Source: Earliella scabrosa (lineage: Eukaryota > Basidiomycota > Agaricomycetes > Polyporales > Polyporaceae). From it: 64,000 nt of DNA. The notes beneath the pieces were generated by a model, which worked only from the letters and a program-made list of their open reading frames with translations, was not told the DNA's origin and did no database searches. Positions 46,903 to 59,196 of the stretch are shown here, one piece after another. The stretch's first letter is position 1; each line of letters opens with the position of its first letter. Both the position numbers and the translations under genes were made by a program. The DNA lies in assembly GCA_022605405.1 (NCBI GenBank), contig JABYQQ010000005.1, positions 2,790,001 through 2,854,000 on the forward strand, written 5' to 3'.

Positions 46903-48967
46903 CTACTTTCCGATGTGGCCAAGTATCATCCAGACAAGGAAGAGGGGTGGTGTCGACGAGCAGTGCGTTGCCGGTGTACGGCGTAAAGCGGTGGAGCTGT
47001 GTAGGAAACATGGAACAAGTGCGTACGGATAGTGCTTACATAAGGCGACACGGAGCACCCCACGCGCCTCGCCGTCCTCAATCCGCCTGCGCTCCTGCTC
47101 GCGGACGCGGACGAAGTAGGGGATCAGTGTGGACACTCGGTACCACCGTCGAAGATACGCCAGCCTCTGGCGGTTGATCGGAAACTGACCGTCGTCGGCA
47201 GCACCCTCCTCAGCGTTGTGCCGACCGCCCGTCGACACGGACATGAGGTTGGGCGCGATGTCCGAGAGGTACGCGGCGATGGGCACGGGATCGCAGATTG
47301 GGGATTCGCCAACGTAGAGGACTTTCAGTGGACACGAAGTGCGTGCGCCGAGCGCGAAGGGAAGCCCTACGAGGCTGGGATGCACTCGGGTGCAAGTCGC
47401 GTCCAGTGGCAGGCCGGCACCGTGGAGCTCCTGGCACCCGTGGACGAGGTATGCGAGACCTAGAGGGGAGAGCAGACCGGGGTAGGGCTTCATCTTGCAG
47501 TTGAGCGTGATCTGTAGATAGGTGAGCTTTCGCCATGAGTTGGCGATGCGACGCATGAGCTCGTCGTTTAGGGCGATGGGCCAGCAGGCCATGTTCACGC
47601 TTGTCAGGTGGCGGAGGCGGAGGAGCGGGGCGATGTCGCTTGCTGCGATCGCCTCCTCGCAGTCCACGTCCAGCGTGAGATCGCTCAGGTGCACATGTCA
47701 GGCGACGGACGAGAATAAGCTCGGGATTTCCCACCTGGGAATGTCGTTTCTAACGGACAAGTCGAGGCAGCTCAAATTCGTGGAGCTGATTGCGTGCAGC
47801 ACGGCGGAGGCAATGTCGGCTGTCGCTGTAGTGAGCTCAAGTTCTCGGAGAGCCGGGAACGACATAGGTGGGAATGCGATCGTCGATCCCTCGTAATCGA
47901 CATATGTTCGAAGGTAGCAGAGGGAGCGCAATTGGGACAAGGCGAGGAGCGCGGGGATGGTGATAGACATACGCCGTGAGGAGAAGGATGTGAGGTGTTT
48001 GACGTGGAGGATCACCGCTGCAAGGAGGTCCTTGAGCTGGTCGGTACCAGGCTCCAGGGCCCAGGTGAGGGAATATAGGTTTGGGCACCAGGTCTGCATC
48101 TGCTGGTCCGCATCCGCGGGGTGTTGCTCCTGACTAGGGCCAAATGGTTCATGGCTAACGATCGTGACAGTCGTAAGCGTGGAAGATATGAAGGCGCCCG
48201 TGGGTATGGTGAGATTGGGACCGAGGTTGAAAGTCACGTTGCGTAACTTGGGCAGAATGGGTGTCTTCGGCAACACGCTCCCTAGGGCAGGCAGTACGTC
48301 GTGGTGGAGATATACGCCCTTGAGTATTGGGTAGACTGTGGTGTGAATCTCGTCCGAGCGTAGAAGTTCCTCGTAGACGGACTGCACTCAAGGCGCATAG
48401 GTCAACAAGCGAATGCAGTCGCCTGGGACAATCTCCGAGTCCAGCGTAAATCTCTGTAGATGTCTGATATTAGGGGAGGCTGTCGAAGTGCGTATCCCAG
48501 ACTCACCAGTTCTCGAGGAGTCCGGAGGGACAGTTTAGACGTGACCTGCACCAGTGCCATCATGAGATTACCATCACTGCTTACTACCAGAGAAGACTCA
48601 CATAGTCTGTTTCTGACATCCGGGCTCTCCTCTTCTCCCGTCCGACGCCCTCAGGCACCGTCCACAGGTCGCGGGGAAGCGTGTATATCAAGGGCAACAT
48701 GTTTGGCAGTTTGGCCCACAGCCTATCGAGTGCTGCCTCGGAGAGTACTCGACATGTTACTGTCACTGGCAAGGACATGAGGGTGCGACGAAAGTCGAAG
48801 GAATCCTGGAGTCGCTCATGTGGTACAGGAATGAATGAAACGACGTGGCGGAGGATTTCTGCAGATAGCTGGGGAAGACGGACGTTGTCTCGCAGGGACA
48901 TGGCTCCCGACCGTTGAGGGCTGTCTTTGCTTGCCTCGAGAGGAGCTCTTGAAAGTTGCATCTCCAT
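46903..48967 (-). pseudogene. F-box/leucine-rich repeat-like protein, interrupted by a stop
   Basis: Typical mushroom F-box protein: start ATG 48967, F-box LPQLSAEILRHVVSFIPVPH with VTCRVLSEAALDRLWAKLP and LPRDLWTVPE, then introns. Long LRR-like strands follow (FPPMSFPALRELELTTATAD, LSCLDLSVRNDIPRWEIPSL). After SLFSSVA the frame meets TGA at 47698-47700 and then continues in the same frame with HVHLSDLTLDVDCEEAIA for another 260 codons. CGA to TGA would explain it. The reading is either a pseudogene, a sequencing error or an early-ending protein. F-box proteins recruit substrates to SCF ubiquitin ligase; no substrate can be inferred. Confidence 0.65.
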
Positions 48968-49023
48968 ATCAGATTCATAGCGTCTAGGGCAACGTGATCA
49001 CGTGCACCCAAGGTTGTTTTGGC

Positions 49024-49029
49024 TATAAG
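49024..49029 (+). promoter_or_regulatory. TATA-like box before the PRP6 copy
   Basis: GCTATAAGC, about 115 bases before ATG 49143. Confidence 0.3.
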
Positions 49030-49142
49030 CGCCCATTGGTCGCTAACCGACCAGAGAGAGACTGACCTTGTTGTTGACTACCTTCGTCTGGTAGCTCCAC
49101 TACCTTCCCACTTCCATCTTACCCTCATCGTCCCGTTCGCCA

Positions 49143-52100
49143 TGGCGGCCAACAACAAAGCAAACAAGCTGGCTTTTCTGTCTATGCCAGCACCGGCTTC
49201 CTATGTTGCCGGTCTTGGTCGAGGGTAAGCTCAGATTGTCGTGCATGAAGGGACCATACTCATGACATCTCTCCCAGTGCTTCCGGTTTCACCACCTGTT
49301 CTGATATCGGTCCAGCACGTGAAGGACCTTCTGCGGAGATTATTGCGTGAGTGAGCATCCCTCCTAGCTCCGAATGACTCTTTGATTGGGGCAATTGCAG
49401 AGGGGCGCAAGCTAGACGAGGCGAAGAACCAGAAATCAACCCGGACCAGTTCCAAGACCCTGACAATGAATACGGTCTATTTGCCGGGACAACCTACGAA
49501 GCGGATGATGAAGAGGCGGATCGTATCTACCAGCTGGTGGACAAGAACATGGATGCCAGGAGGCGTGCTCGAAGGTACGTGGTCGGTGCTTCTTCCACTC
49601 TCATCATATCAGGGAAGGGCATGCACAACATCGGCGCACTCTTACGCGGCGGAGTATATGCGTGAATTATCTTGCACAGCTCGCTGTATGCGCACTCCCA
49701 GAGTGGCTACCATGTCCCTACTCTTGCCATGTCTGACCGCCCCCACGTACTGACCCCACGAATTCTCAGAGAAGCACGAGAGAACGAAGAACTTGCTAAG
49801 CATCGTGCAGAGCGCCCCAAGATTCAGCAACAGTTTGCGGATCTAAATCGTGGTCTGGCCGTCGTGACGGACGAAGAATGGGAGAGCATTCCTAAGGTGG
49901 GCAATCTCACGAGGAAAAAGCGTAAGAGGGACGAGAGCTCATTCGTTGTATCCGACAGCGTCATTGTCGGAGACAGGGCTAGGACCGAGTACAAAACCTC
50001 GTTGGATTCTTGTCAACAAGCGGTATGTCTTCTTCTCTGGCCAATATTGTCGGCGCGTCGCCGTACTTATCAAGTATGCGCTAGACTGGCGGGTTCGAGA
50101 CGCCTGCAGACAATGGCATCCTCACGAATTTCGCGGAAATGAGTCAAGCTCGTGACAAGATTCTTTCACTCAAACTTGACCAAGCCTCTGGCACCGCTAC
50201 CTCTGGGCTACAAACATCCATCGATCCCAAAGGTTACCTCACTTCGCTTGATAGCGTCGTGTTGAAGACAGATGCTGAGATCGGTGACATTAAGCGTGCT
50301 CGCATGCTCTTCGACTCGCTTGTCAAGTCGAACCCGAAGCATGCTCCTGGTTGGATTGCTGGAGCTCGCCTCGAGGAACACGCAGGAAGAACTGTCGCCG
50401 CGCGGAAGCTTATCAAGCAAGGGTGCGAGCGATGTCCCAAGAACGAGGATGTCTGGCTGGAGGCTGCTCGTCTACACGTTCGTATTTCGTACCGTCCTAT
50501 GCCTTTCCTCGCTGACGACTCTCGCAGAATAATGACGATCCCAAGGTCATCCTCGCGAATGCAGTGCAACATGTCGGCCAGAGTGTCAAGATATGGATGG
50601 CCTCTGCCGATCTAGAACACGATATCAAGGCGAAGAAGCGTGTGCTCCGCAAAGGTACGAAGCTCAGTCAAGTCGACATCTGGTTCTACTCATGCGACAT
50701 ATCCAGCTCTCGAGCACATTCCGAACTCCGTGCGGCTGTGGAAGGAGACGGTCAACCTCGAATCCTCCGCGTCCGATGCCCGCATCGTGCTCTCGCGCGC
50801 GGTAGAGGTAATTTCCGCAATCGGTTGAACTCTGGCTCGCACTTGCGCGTCTTGAGATCGCTGACAAGGCCAAGGCCGTGCTCAACAAAGCTCGTAAGGC
50901 CGTCCCGACTAGCCACGAGATCTGGATAGCTGCCGGTCGTCTTCACGAGCAGGAGGCCTACGCCACCGAGAAGTCGGACGAGCAACGCGAGAAGGAACTC
51001 GCTCTTGTCGACAAAACCATCGAAGCGGGTGTCCGCGAACTCCGCCGCCATCAAGTCCTGCTGACGCGCGAGCAGTGGCTCAACGAGGCCGAACGGTGCT
51101 AGAACGAAAGAGCTATCCGAACGTGCGAGGGAATCATCAAGGCTACGATTGCCATGGGCGTCGAAGAGGAGGATCGGCTCGACACCTGGACCAGTGATAC
51201 TGAAGCTGCTGAGGCCAAGGGCAACATTGGTGCAGCTCGCGCCATCCTTGCGTATGCCCTCAGGGTATTCCCAGACAAGAAGAGCTTGTGGCGTAAGGCA
51301 GCGGACCTCGAGAAAGCGCGGGGTACACGGTATGTCCTTTTGGTGATGAACTTTATTGATGCCGGCGTCGAGATTGATGGCTTCATTCTTACTGTAGCGA
51401 ATCGTTGAACGCTATCCTCGAGCGTGCTGTGCATCATTGTCCTCAAGCCGAGGTTCTCTGGCTTATGTGGGCCAAGGAGAAGTGGATGGCTGGAGACGTA
51501 CCAGCTGCGCGCGAGGTCCACGAGCGTGTGTTTGTGGCAAACTCAGAAAGCAAGCAGATCTGGCTTGCTGCCGTCAAACTCGAAGCTGAGAATGGCGAGC
51601 TTGGCGTAGCAAGAGAACTCCCCGCCCGTGCACGGACAGTCGCCGACACGCAGAGGGTGAGTCATATCATATCGTTTGACATCTATGTGAAGTCGGACTC
51701 TGATGTCGGGATCTGCTCTCTAGATCTGGATGAAATCCGCTGTGTTCGAACGCCAGCAAGGCCAGCTGGCCAATGCGCTCGAGACGCTTGCGACCGCGAT
51801 CAAGAAGTATGCCAAGTTCGCGAAGCTGTATATGATCCGAGGGCAGATCCATCAGCAGCAGGGAGACCTCGCTGCCGCGCGGACATCATACGCCGCGGGG
51901 ATTCAGGCGTGTCACAAGGACGTGAATCTCTGGATACTCGCAAGCCGTCTCGAGGAAGCAGACAAGAAGAGCATAAATGCTCGGGCGCTTTTGGACAAGG
52001 CCAGATCGGCGAACCCCGGGAGCGATGTCCTCTGGGCGGAAGCAGTTGGGGTCGAGGAACGTAGCGGAGGCGCTGCTCACCCGAAGATGGTACTTGCACG

Positions 52101-52754
52101 AGGTGCGCGATTGGTTGGGCTGTCACAGCCTACGCTGTATGTGTCATGCGGACGACCGTGTGCTGACATGTTATTTTTGCTGCTCTACAGGGCTGCAGGA
52201 GTGCCCGACATCAGGTCTGCTCTGGTCAATGGCGATCTGGGCGGAACCAAGGCCCTCGCCGAAGGCGAAATCGGCCGACGCGCTCCGGAAGGCTGGGAAC
52301 GACCCGTGGGTGCTCTCCAGTGTCGCACGGCTGTTCTGGGCGGAGCGCAAGATCGAGAAGGCGCGGGATTGGTTCGGGCACGCGGTCGCGGCGAACGAGC
52401 AGCCGAGCGACACCTGGGGCGACATTTGGGCGTGGTGGCTGAAGTTTGAGAGACAGCATGGCACGAAAGTGGGTTTGATGTTCGCGACTTTCTGGCAGTA
52501 TGTCGCTGACAGATGATATGTAATACTCTCTTTGATTGCGGGAGCAGGAGCAAGTGATCCAGGAGGCGATTAGTGCTGAGCCTTGGTACGGACCAACGTG
52601 GCAGCCGATCGCGAAGGACATCGCGAACACACGGAAGAGTACCAGGGAAATCCTCGAGCTCGTGGCGAACGCGCTGCACTGGGGCGTCGGAGTCGCTCGG
52701 CGATGGCGGGGTTGTGTTTGCTTGGGTGTGTACGATTATCAGGATGTGTATTGA
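49143..52754 (+). pseudogene. PRP6: PRP6 splicing factor copy with frameshift and nonsense codon
   Basis: Prp6 is the HAT-repeat bridge protein of the U4/U6.U5 tri-snRNP. Start ATG 49143 (MAANNKANKLAFLSMPAPAS). The family blocks follow in order: DPDNEYGLFAGTTYEADDEE, ERPKIQQQFADL, TDEEWESIPKVGN, ARDKILSLKLDQ, DPKGYLTSLDS and then HAT repeats to AKDIANTRKSTREILELVAN. Introns are clean. Two lesions are seen. An extra T at about 50812-50815 (GTAATTTCCG) shifts the frame so that [16 protein letters not shown] text is only in the next frame. Codon TAG stands at 51100-51102 after EQWLNEAERC, where the family continues. Everything else aligns well, so decay, or sequence error, is recent. As written it cannot make the full protein; a functional PRP6 must exist elsewhere if these are real. 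Confidence 0.85.
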
Positions 52755-54060
52755 TCGCTGTGCTCGTTGATCAGAGGCTTGTCGTCATCCGTCAAGCGTG
52801 GTCTGCCCGCCATCGACAGATATTGCGGTCGGCGTTGTGCACTCAATCCTCACTGGATGCATCGCTATTGGTGGGACGAAACCGGTGTCAAATCTCGCTC
52901 GCGATGGTCGGTGCCTCTTTCAAATTCGGACATCCGGCAATCATGTTCGGGGAATAAGCTCCCAGGTGCTTAGTGAATCGTTCGGTGTAAGTATCAGCTA
53001 CTTAAGGATTGTTCCGACCCATGTAACTTACTGGGTAAGGGTGTGTACAACCGTGGAAGTCTATCAGTCCACCCGAGGCTGCTCCTGTAGATTAGATGAG
53101 CTTTATAAGAACTACGGAGACTACTTATCCCTCCGAAGACGTGTTCGGATTGTCACTTTTCGACGACCCGACTCTACCCGTCTTCACATGTTCGACCACC
53201 CGACTCGTAGGAGAACGCGATGCTTCGCACGCTCGGTCCGATTCCACGCCACTTTCCTAGTTACATAAGAAGACACTCGCTGTGAACGACCATTTACAAG
53301 CAAAGTCACAGCCCCTATACGAAATATCACACCGCACTCGGCCCCAATTGTGAGTACGCTACAGCGCATTGCGGGAGACACTCATGAGCTCGCAGTAAAG
53401 AAACGAGGTCGTTGACATGAGACCGCGCCGGCGCGCTTGTCTCGAAACGCGGACGCCATGAACGGCAGCAACTCGTTGTAGCACTAGAGCTCCACTACAC
53501 AAGGCCACCGTCAAAGGCGCCTGGACTACCACGAGGTCTGGATCAGACGAGCACAGCGAACGTGCATCGTCCTCACGCCACGCACTGGGCGAAAACCGCT
53601 TCAAACTCCCAAGGAGGGAGCGAGCCGGCGACAAATGGATAACATGCGAGCTGGCCCCGAGTAAGCGGGAGCTGACAACACATGGAAAGGTCGCACGGGG
53701 ACGGGGTGGGAAGACATACGGGTACGCGGGCATGGAGGTTGGGAGGAGGGGCGTGGGCGTAAGTACTACTGTAAGACTCAAGTCAACGGTGCGCAAGCAA
53801 AAAGGGAACAGCTTGCGGGTGAAAGCGGGTGACATCGCTCCTTGGAGCGAGAACGTGATCGGGTAGAACCGGGTGGAATCATTTGACACGTGACACACGC
53901 ATTTCTGTGCAAGAGAAGGACCGATTCCAGGTGGAATCGGAAGTGGACCCGGCTTTACCGCGCTTCTGACCAGCCTGAGTAATGCTGCTCTGCTCGCGCT
54001 CCCCATTGGCTTGTTACGAGAGCTAGAGGACAACCATTGATCTGGCGAGGCGGTGTTGCG
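52755..54060. other. Intergenic region, no supported gene
   Basis: About 1.3 kb. A minus-strand frame of 224 codons at 53359-54033 is Ser/Pro/Arg-rich with no family resemblance and is not called. Composition changes to AT-rich near the right end. Confidence 0.35.
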
Positions 54061-57000
54061 CTGAGCGTGTGGATCATCGCATTTGAACCCCCAACTTTTC
54101 AGTGTGTACCTTGATAGATGTTACATACTTGTCTAGGCCACTGACAAACGCTCTCGAGTCTCGGCAGTGTGATCGAACAGGATATTTTAACAGCGTTCTC
54201 TAACTGCACTCTGTCAGTGTTAGAACGTATTACTGAAAACGTAAATATGTACTTACTGTTACAGTGATTGCAACATTGAACACTTAACTCCTCTGTACAT
54301 AGCTGTTCAAAGTAATTGTGTGGTGGTGATAAGCATTGATGCATAAGGGACTGATCAATGCAGAACTTATACAGATAGATATTGAGCAACAACTGAACTT
54401 GTTCAGTGCAACTGCAAGTCATGGGAAACAATGTTTTTATATTAAAGGGAGTTAAAGACAGACATGTCTTGACTGCATTCTTGTAACTTTGAACTATGCA
54501 CGGCTTCTCTATTATACTGATAGGAGAGATCACTAATGCGATCAACAGGTCTTACTATAATGCAAGGTTCCTTGAGGTGGCTTAGTTTATGCTGCGCCAG
54601 ATGCACCCATCAGAATGATCTAAAGAGATTAACAGCTCATGGTGGAAGTGGATAAATAGTAACAGATCTGTTAGTAAATTTGCCTTCTTCTGTGAAGAAA
54701 GAAGATTACTGTTTGATTGGCGTATTCACCACACTGTCGTACTTCTACCATCTACAGAACTCTTTGAAGAACTTTCAATATCTGTTCAGATCAAATATCA
54801 GCATGACCTATATATTGATCTCTGCTGTAATAAATATTAGTCACATTTGACTCAATGTTTGGGTTTCAAAGTCATATGTGTCATTCTATACTTGCATATA
54901 CTATCTTAACCATCTCAGTATCTATTCTGAAGTAAAGAGTATCAAGGCCAAGATGGAAATATTATGACCTAAGCTTTGGTGATACATTGTGATAGAACAA
55001 ATCAAAATATCAGTATATCAGAGACAAGTAATTATTCACAAAAACAACTATATGGCCCACAAACATAGAATTATGTTGGTGTTCTTCTAGAGACTGCCTA
55101 TATACTACCCCGCACTTAAAGAACTGTGATTGATCTTCCACATCTGAACGTGCACTGGGTGCTCTAGGTATCTGATTTAAAGATATCTGTTAGAAATCCA
55201 CTTAGTGGCACTGTGCATCAAATACATGCTCAGGTGAACCACGGGCCGGTTCCAACATCTGGGAATTTGATATGGCTAGATAATTTCTGACTGGCACTTT
55301 GATACTGGACCATTATGTTTCAGAGGTCAAACAGATATTGGGCAAACAGATATGGACTCAATAACTACGCACTGTTTACCAGATCACCACCCAATATGTC
55401 AATGTGTCTCCGTTCCCAGTGTAATAGCCAAAGGGGGATGACTGTCGCATACCTCGCAAATGACAGGAGTGCAGGAGGGGTGAGAGGAGTAGGGTGTAGT
55501 AGGATGGTCTCGATAGATGGAACTGAAGTTGCAGACAGCTAGTCCAACCATGCTACAATGATGAAAATTGCAAGGTGCCTCCACGACTAGACTTGAACTC
55601 GATAAGGTCTCTGTAAGGCTGAACGCGGCTCTGGATCACTCTGCAGATCAATCTGCAATTATCCGGAGCCAGAACCGAAATGATCCGGATCCGCGGATCC
55701 AGCTCAATGAGGATCCAGCTCACTGCGGATCTGGATCGAGCTCTCAGAATAGAGGTGATCCGCAGATGAGCCGTAGTGTGCCCAAAATATCTCCAAAAAT
55801 TATGATTTTAAATGCGTTTGGTAACCATTAACATCTAGTATGTATGTGTCAAATGACAGATGTCTATCTCTAAGGCTTTCAGAAATATGAGGCGGTGAAC
55901 TATGTCTTGCATCAGCTTAACCATAGGGGGGTGTAACTGAATCACAAGCCCATATCTCAATTTAAACACATGTTATGGGCATGGTTGCTGCTTTTTCACA
56001 TAGATAGAGCTCTGTGGTATCTACAGATCACATTTCATGTTATTTCCCATTCAAATGAATGTGCTACAGACTTATTACTGTGACATGTATGTCTATCGCA
56101 GATCATCCGCAGATCGGTCCACAATGATCCGGATCGATGTGGATCTGATCCGTGCGGATCTGGATCAGGGTCAGAAAGTGCTCCTGATCCGCGGGTTCGG
56201 ATCCGAATCATCCGTGGATTGATCCGTGTTCAGCCTTAGGTCTCCGCGACCTTGAAATGCAAAAATGCAACACAGTAGCCTCTGAGGCTGTGAGAACTCG
56301 AACTTGAACATGAGGACCAAATCTGCACTCTGAGGGGTGGAGCGAGAAGAATTCATTGAGGTGCAAACTCACAGAGTAAGTACAGAGCTTGAAGTATGAG
56401 ATTAGACTACTCTACTCGGACTAGCTACAGAAGGTGACACACCGGTGTGTCAAGTTCCGGAGGTGGGCAGTACTCATGCAGAAGGCTCAAAAATGAGAAT
56501 GAAAATACGACCGAGAGGTCGCGCAATGTGACAAAGAAAATAAGGAAATGTGGAGAAAGGGAATGGGCTAATGGAAAGAGAAGGAGACATGTCTGTGGCT
56601 GAGCACGTGACCACATTCAGATATTGTGACTTGGTGAAGGAATGACCCTGGGTAAATTCTGTTAGGATCAGGTGGGTGGTGCAATCTGATTCATTGGTGC
56701 ACAGGATGCTAAATGAGTTCTTATAGGAATCACACAGTCGAGACAGGTTGAGATGAGTGGAATGATTGCAGATAACCGTTACAAGCAAATTGTGGAGCTG
56801 CACAAGGGGAGGTGCATAAATGATTGCGAGCGAAGCGAGCATACCCCATAGGCGTTGACCGGACGCACTTCGCAGGGGACAAACAAGGACAAATTGTCCG
56901 GGTACAGTGAATTTAAGCGCTCGAGACTCGATACTTGACTCGACAGCCACTGCCTTCATGAATCCCTCTGAATCTCGAGATACATGCTCTTACACATTAT

Positions 57001-58025
57001 AGGCTTAATCATGGTAGTTTTCGTGAAGAATGGGTAGCTCAGTGAAGAGGAATCTGCTCACCACCGCCCGACACCACAACCACAGCGAACAAGCGCCCAG
57101 ACGCATGTGGCCTCAGGCGTATCGAGCAACACCATGCTAACGGAGACTAGTAATGTCAAAGAGCTGTGAAGAGATCGTGTATGTGCATGTGCAATTAAGA
57201 AGTCAAACAGCAATGACAAAACGTATCTCTGTGCAAAGTACACAGAGCTGATTGCATTATTCAATAAGTGCTTTTGATCATATATCTAAATCAGCTCTAT
57301 GACTATGTATAGTATTCTCATATGCCACATACTGGATCATATCATCATTTGGATTGATTTGACCAGCACGTGACATTTTTATTTTTCCAAAAAATCTCCA
57401 AAATTCCCATAAATTAAAATAAAATTCATGGCGGTGTTTCTGAAAATTGAGTGTGACTGTGACTGGTCAAATATGTTCAAATCGTACAGTATCATAACAT
57501 CTGTTATACATTGAATGTTGAATCGTTGTCATAAATCACAATCTGGACTATCAAGTGCATCATTAGAGTGTCCCTAGATGCTAGAGTACAGCACACTGTT
57601 GTATTCTTTAATTAAGATACCTTTGTGAAATTTCTATTATGGCTTGCATATGCATATCTTGATTTTTGACATTAGTTTAGATCTCCCATCTATTATAGTA
57701 AGTGTTGGATAAAGTCAAAGTATATTGTCTATCACATTGCACAAAAGCAACTAATATCGAAGACATCTATAATTTCAAATTGGCAAGACGTTTTGAAGTC
57801 ACTGGTGTCTTCTGTGGTCATGAACTTCTTTATAAGCGCAATCGAATATTCTGGAAGTGTGGCACCAGCCCTAGATCTATTTATATGAGTTCTGGGCCAT
57901 TGACGTCAGTATGACGTATGTTGCCACATTGTTGTATTTAAGGTAGATGCAAGTTCACTGCAACAGCAAACTGTCGTAAACACCCCTCCAAGACCTCCCT
58001 CACACTTACTTTCGTCTCTGTGTCA
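54061..58025. other. AT-rich repeat-like block
   Basis: Nearly 4 kb that is clearly richer in A and T than the rest of the window, with stops in all frames and no long gene. It looks like degraded transposon or repeat sequence. It contains the hAT-like element at 55614-56238 and continues into the promoter of the MYND gene. Confidence 0.6.
55606..56246. mobile_element. Non-autonomous hAT-like element with 8-bp target duplication
   Basis: The element itself is 55614-56238 (625 bp). It starts TAAGGCTGAAC and ends GTTCAGCCTTA, a perfect 11-bp terminal inverted repeat. The flanks are GGTCTCTG (55606-55613) and GGTCTCCG (56239-56246), an 8-bp target duplication with one mismatch; 8 bp is the length made by hAT transposases. 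Subterminal regions are full of GATCC, GGATCTGGATC and GATCCGCGG words in both orientations, likely transposase-binding sites. The centre is AT-rich and has no transposase frame, so it depends on an enzyme elsewhere. Confidence 0.75.
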
Positions 58026-58892
58026 ATGTCGTCCACCACAGCCAATAGCTCGTCGTCCTCACAGTCCACTACTCCTCATCCATTGACGGCTCTGAGAGTT
58101 ATTGAGAGACCTCGCTGTGCTGTATGCCACCATACGACTATGTTCGTCTGTGCGCTGTGCAACACAGGTACAGCATACTGTGGCCCTCTTCACTTCTTGG
58201 CAGTATGTATTATCTGCTATATTATATAGTGTGGTTCTGACCATTGTACTAACTATAGGACTGGAATCGTCATCGCAATGAATGTGACCGGTCACAGCTG
58301 CTCGTGGTTCCACAAGGACCCTCAGCAACAGTATCACAGAGTGCTCTGCAGCTTTCAGCAGCTATCGCTCCCACTATCAATGCCCAGCCTCAGACACCAT
58401 TGATCCTTGAGCCCAACATGCTGTCAGCTGTGATGGCGTTATACGCTGATCCCACTGCTGGTATGTCTCCTTTATATTGCCTGTATACATGTCTCTGCTA
58501 TTCTCACCACATTTACATGTTCTGTAGATCTTCCAACGATTCGATATATTCAACTTGTTCCAGATCTATCATCTTCTACGTTGACTACCTATGTTCCTGA
58601 TCTCACAGGTCTTATACCATATCCTTCAGCAGACTTTATTCTTCGATTTGGTGCCCAGATGCGATTTCTCTCCAGTCCATTTCAAATTTTCTTTGACTTA
58701 CAGAGCTACGTAGCAGAACAGCATCAGAACCAGGCAATTGTGGGTCTCACTCGTTCGGTTAATCCACATGTCCGTTCTTGGCCTGGAGCAGTTGTTGTTT
58801 TGAAGCGCACCAGTGCGAATGGAGGCACATATACTGACTTCCAACTATCGGACATTGAGCATATACGTGCATACTTTGCTCTGCTACGTTAG
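58026..58892 (+). CDS. MYND zinc-finger protein
   Basis: Start ATG 58026 (MSSTTANSSSSSQ) in an AT-rich setting. A MYND finger spans the first intron: CAVCHHTTMFVCALCNTGTA, then YCGPLHFLA joined to DWNRHRNEC, giving the C-x2-C...C-x2-C...YC...H...C layout. MYND fingers bind short proline-rich peptides. The remaining 190 residues (QTPLILEPNMLSAVMALYAD, LPTIRYIQLVPDL, PYPSADFILRFGAQMRF) end in SWPGAVVVLKRTSANGGTYT, then DIEHIRAYFALLR. This C-terminal module is common in unannotated mushroom proteins as I recall. Three or four exons, no lesion. Confidence 0.75.
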
Positions 58893-59196
58893 TTACTATA
58901 TGCAATCTTGTTATCACGTTCTCTTTAGTATTACAGAAATGTGCCCATCTTGATCAGCTACTGCCATGAATACACTGCATTATACACTGCATTAGCAAGA
59001 CAATGACCTCTTCAGTGTCTGTGACATTATCCAATGAATTATACAGATCAGCAATGACTACAAAATCAGAGGACACCTCAGATCATTATATCTCTATGTG
59101 TAAAGCATTTGATGTGGTCCAACTTAATGTATGCTAACAATGTCTATCTTCAACTTGCAGTAAGTACATGAAATAACTAATACAATGAAACTAGTA
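58893..59196. other. AT-rich intergenic region
   Basis: About 300 bases between convergent genes; nothing recognised. Confidence 0.4.

Noticed and set aside
53359..54033. 224-codon minus-strand frame
   Set aside because: Ser/Pro/Arg-rich with no domain, no splice structure and at the edge of the repeat block.
54099..54545. 148-codon minus-strand frame in AT-rich DNA
   Set aside because: Cys/Ile-rich low-quality text inside a repeat-like block; no start context or homology.
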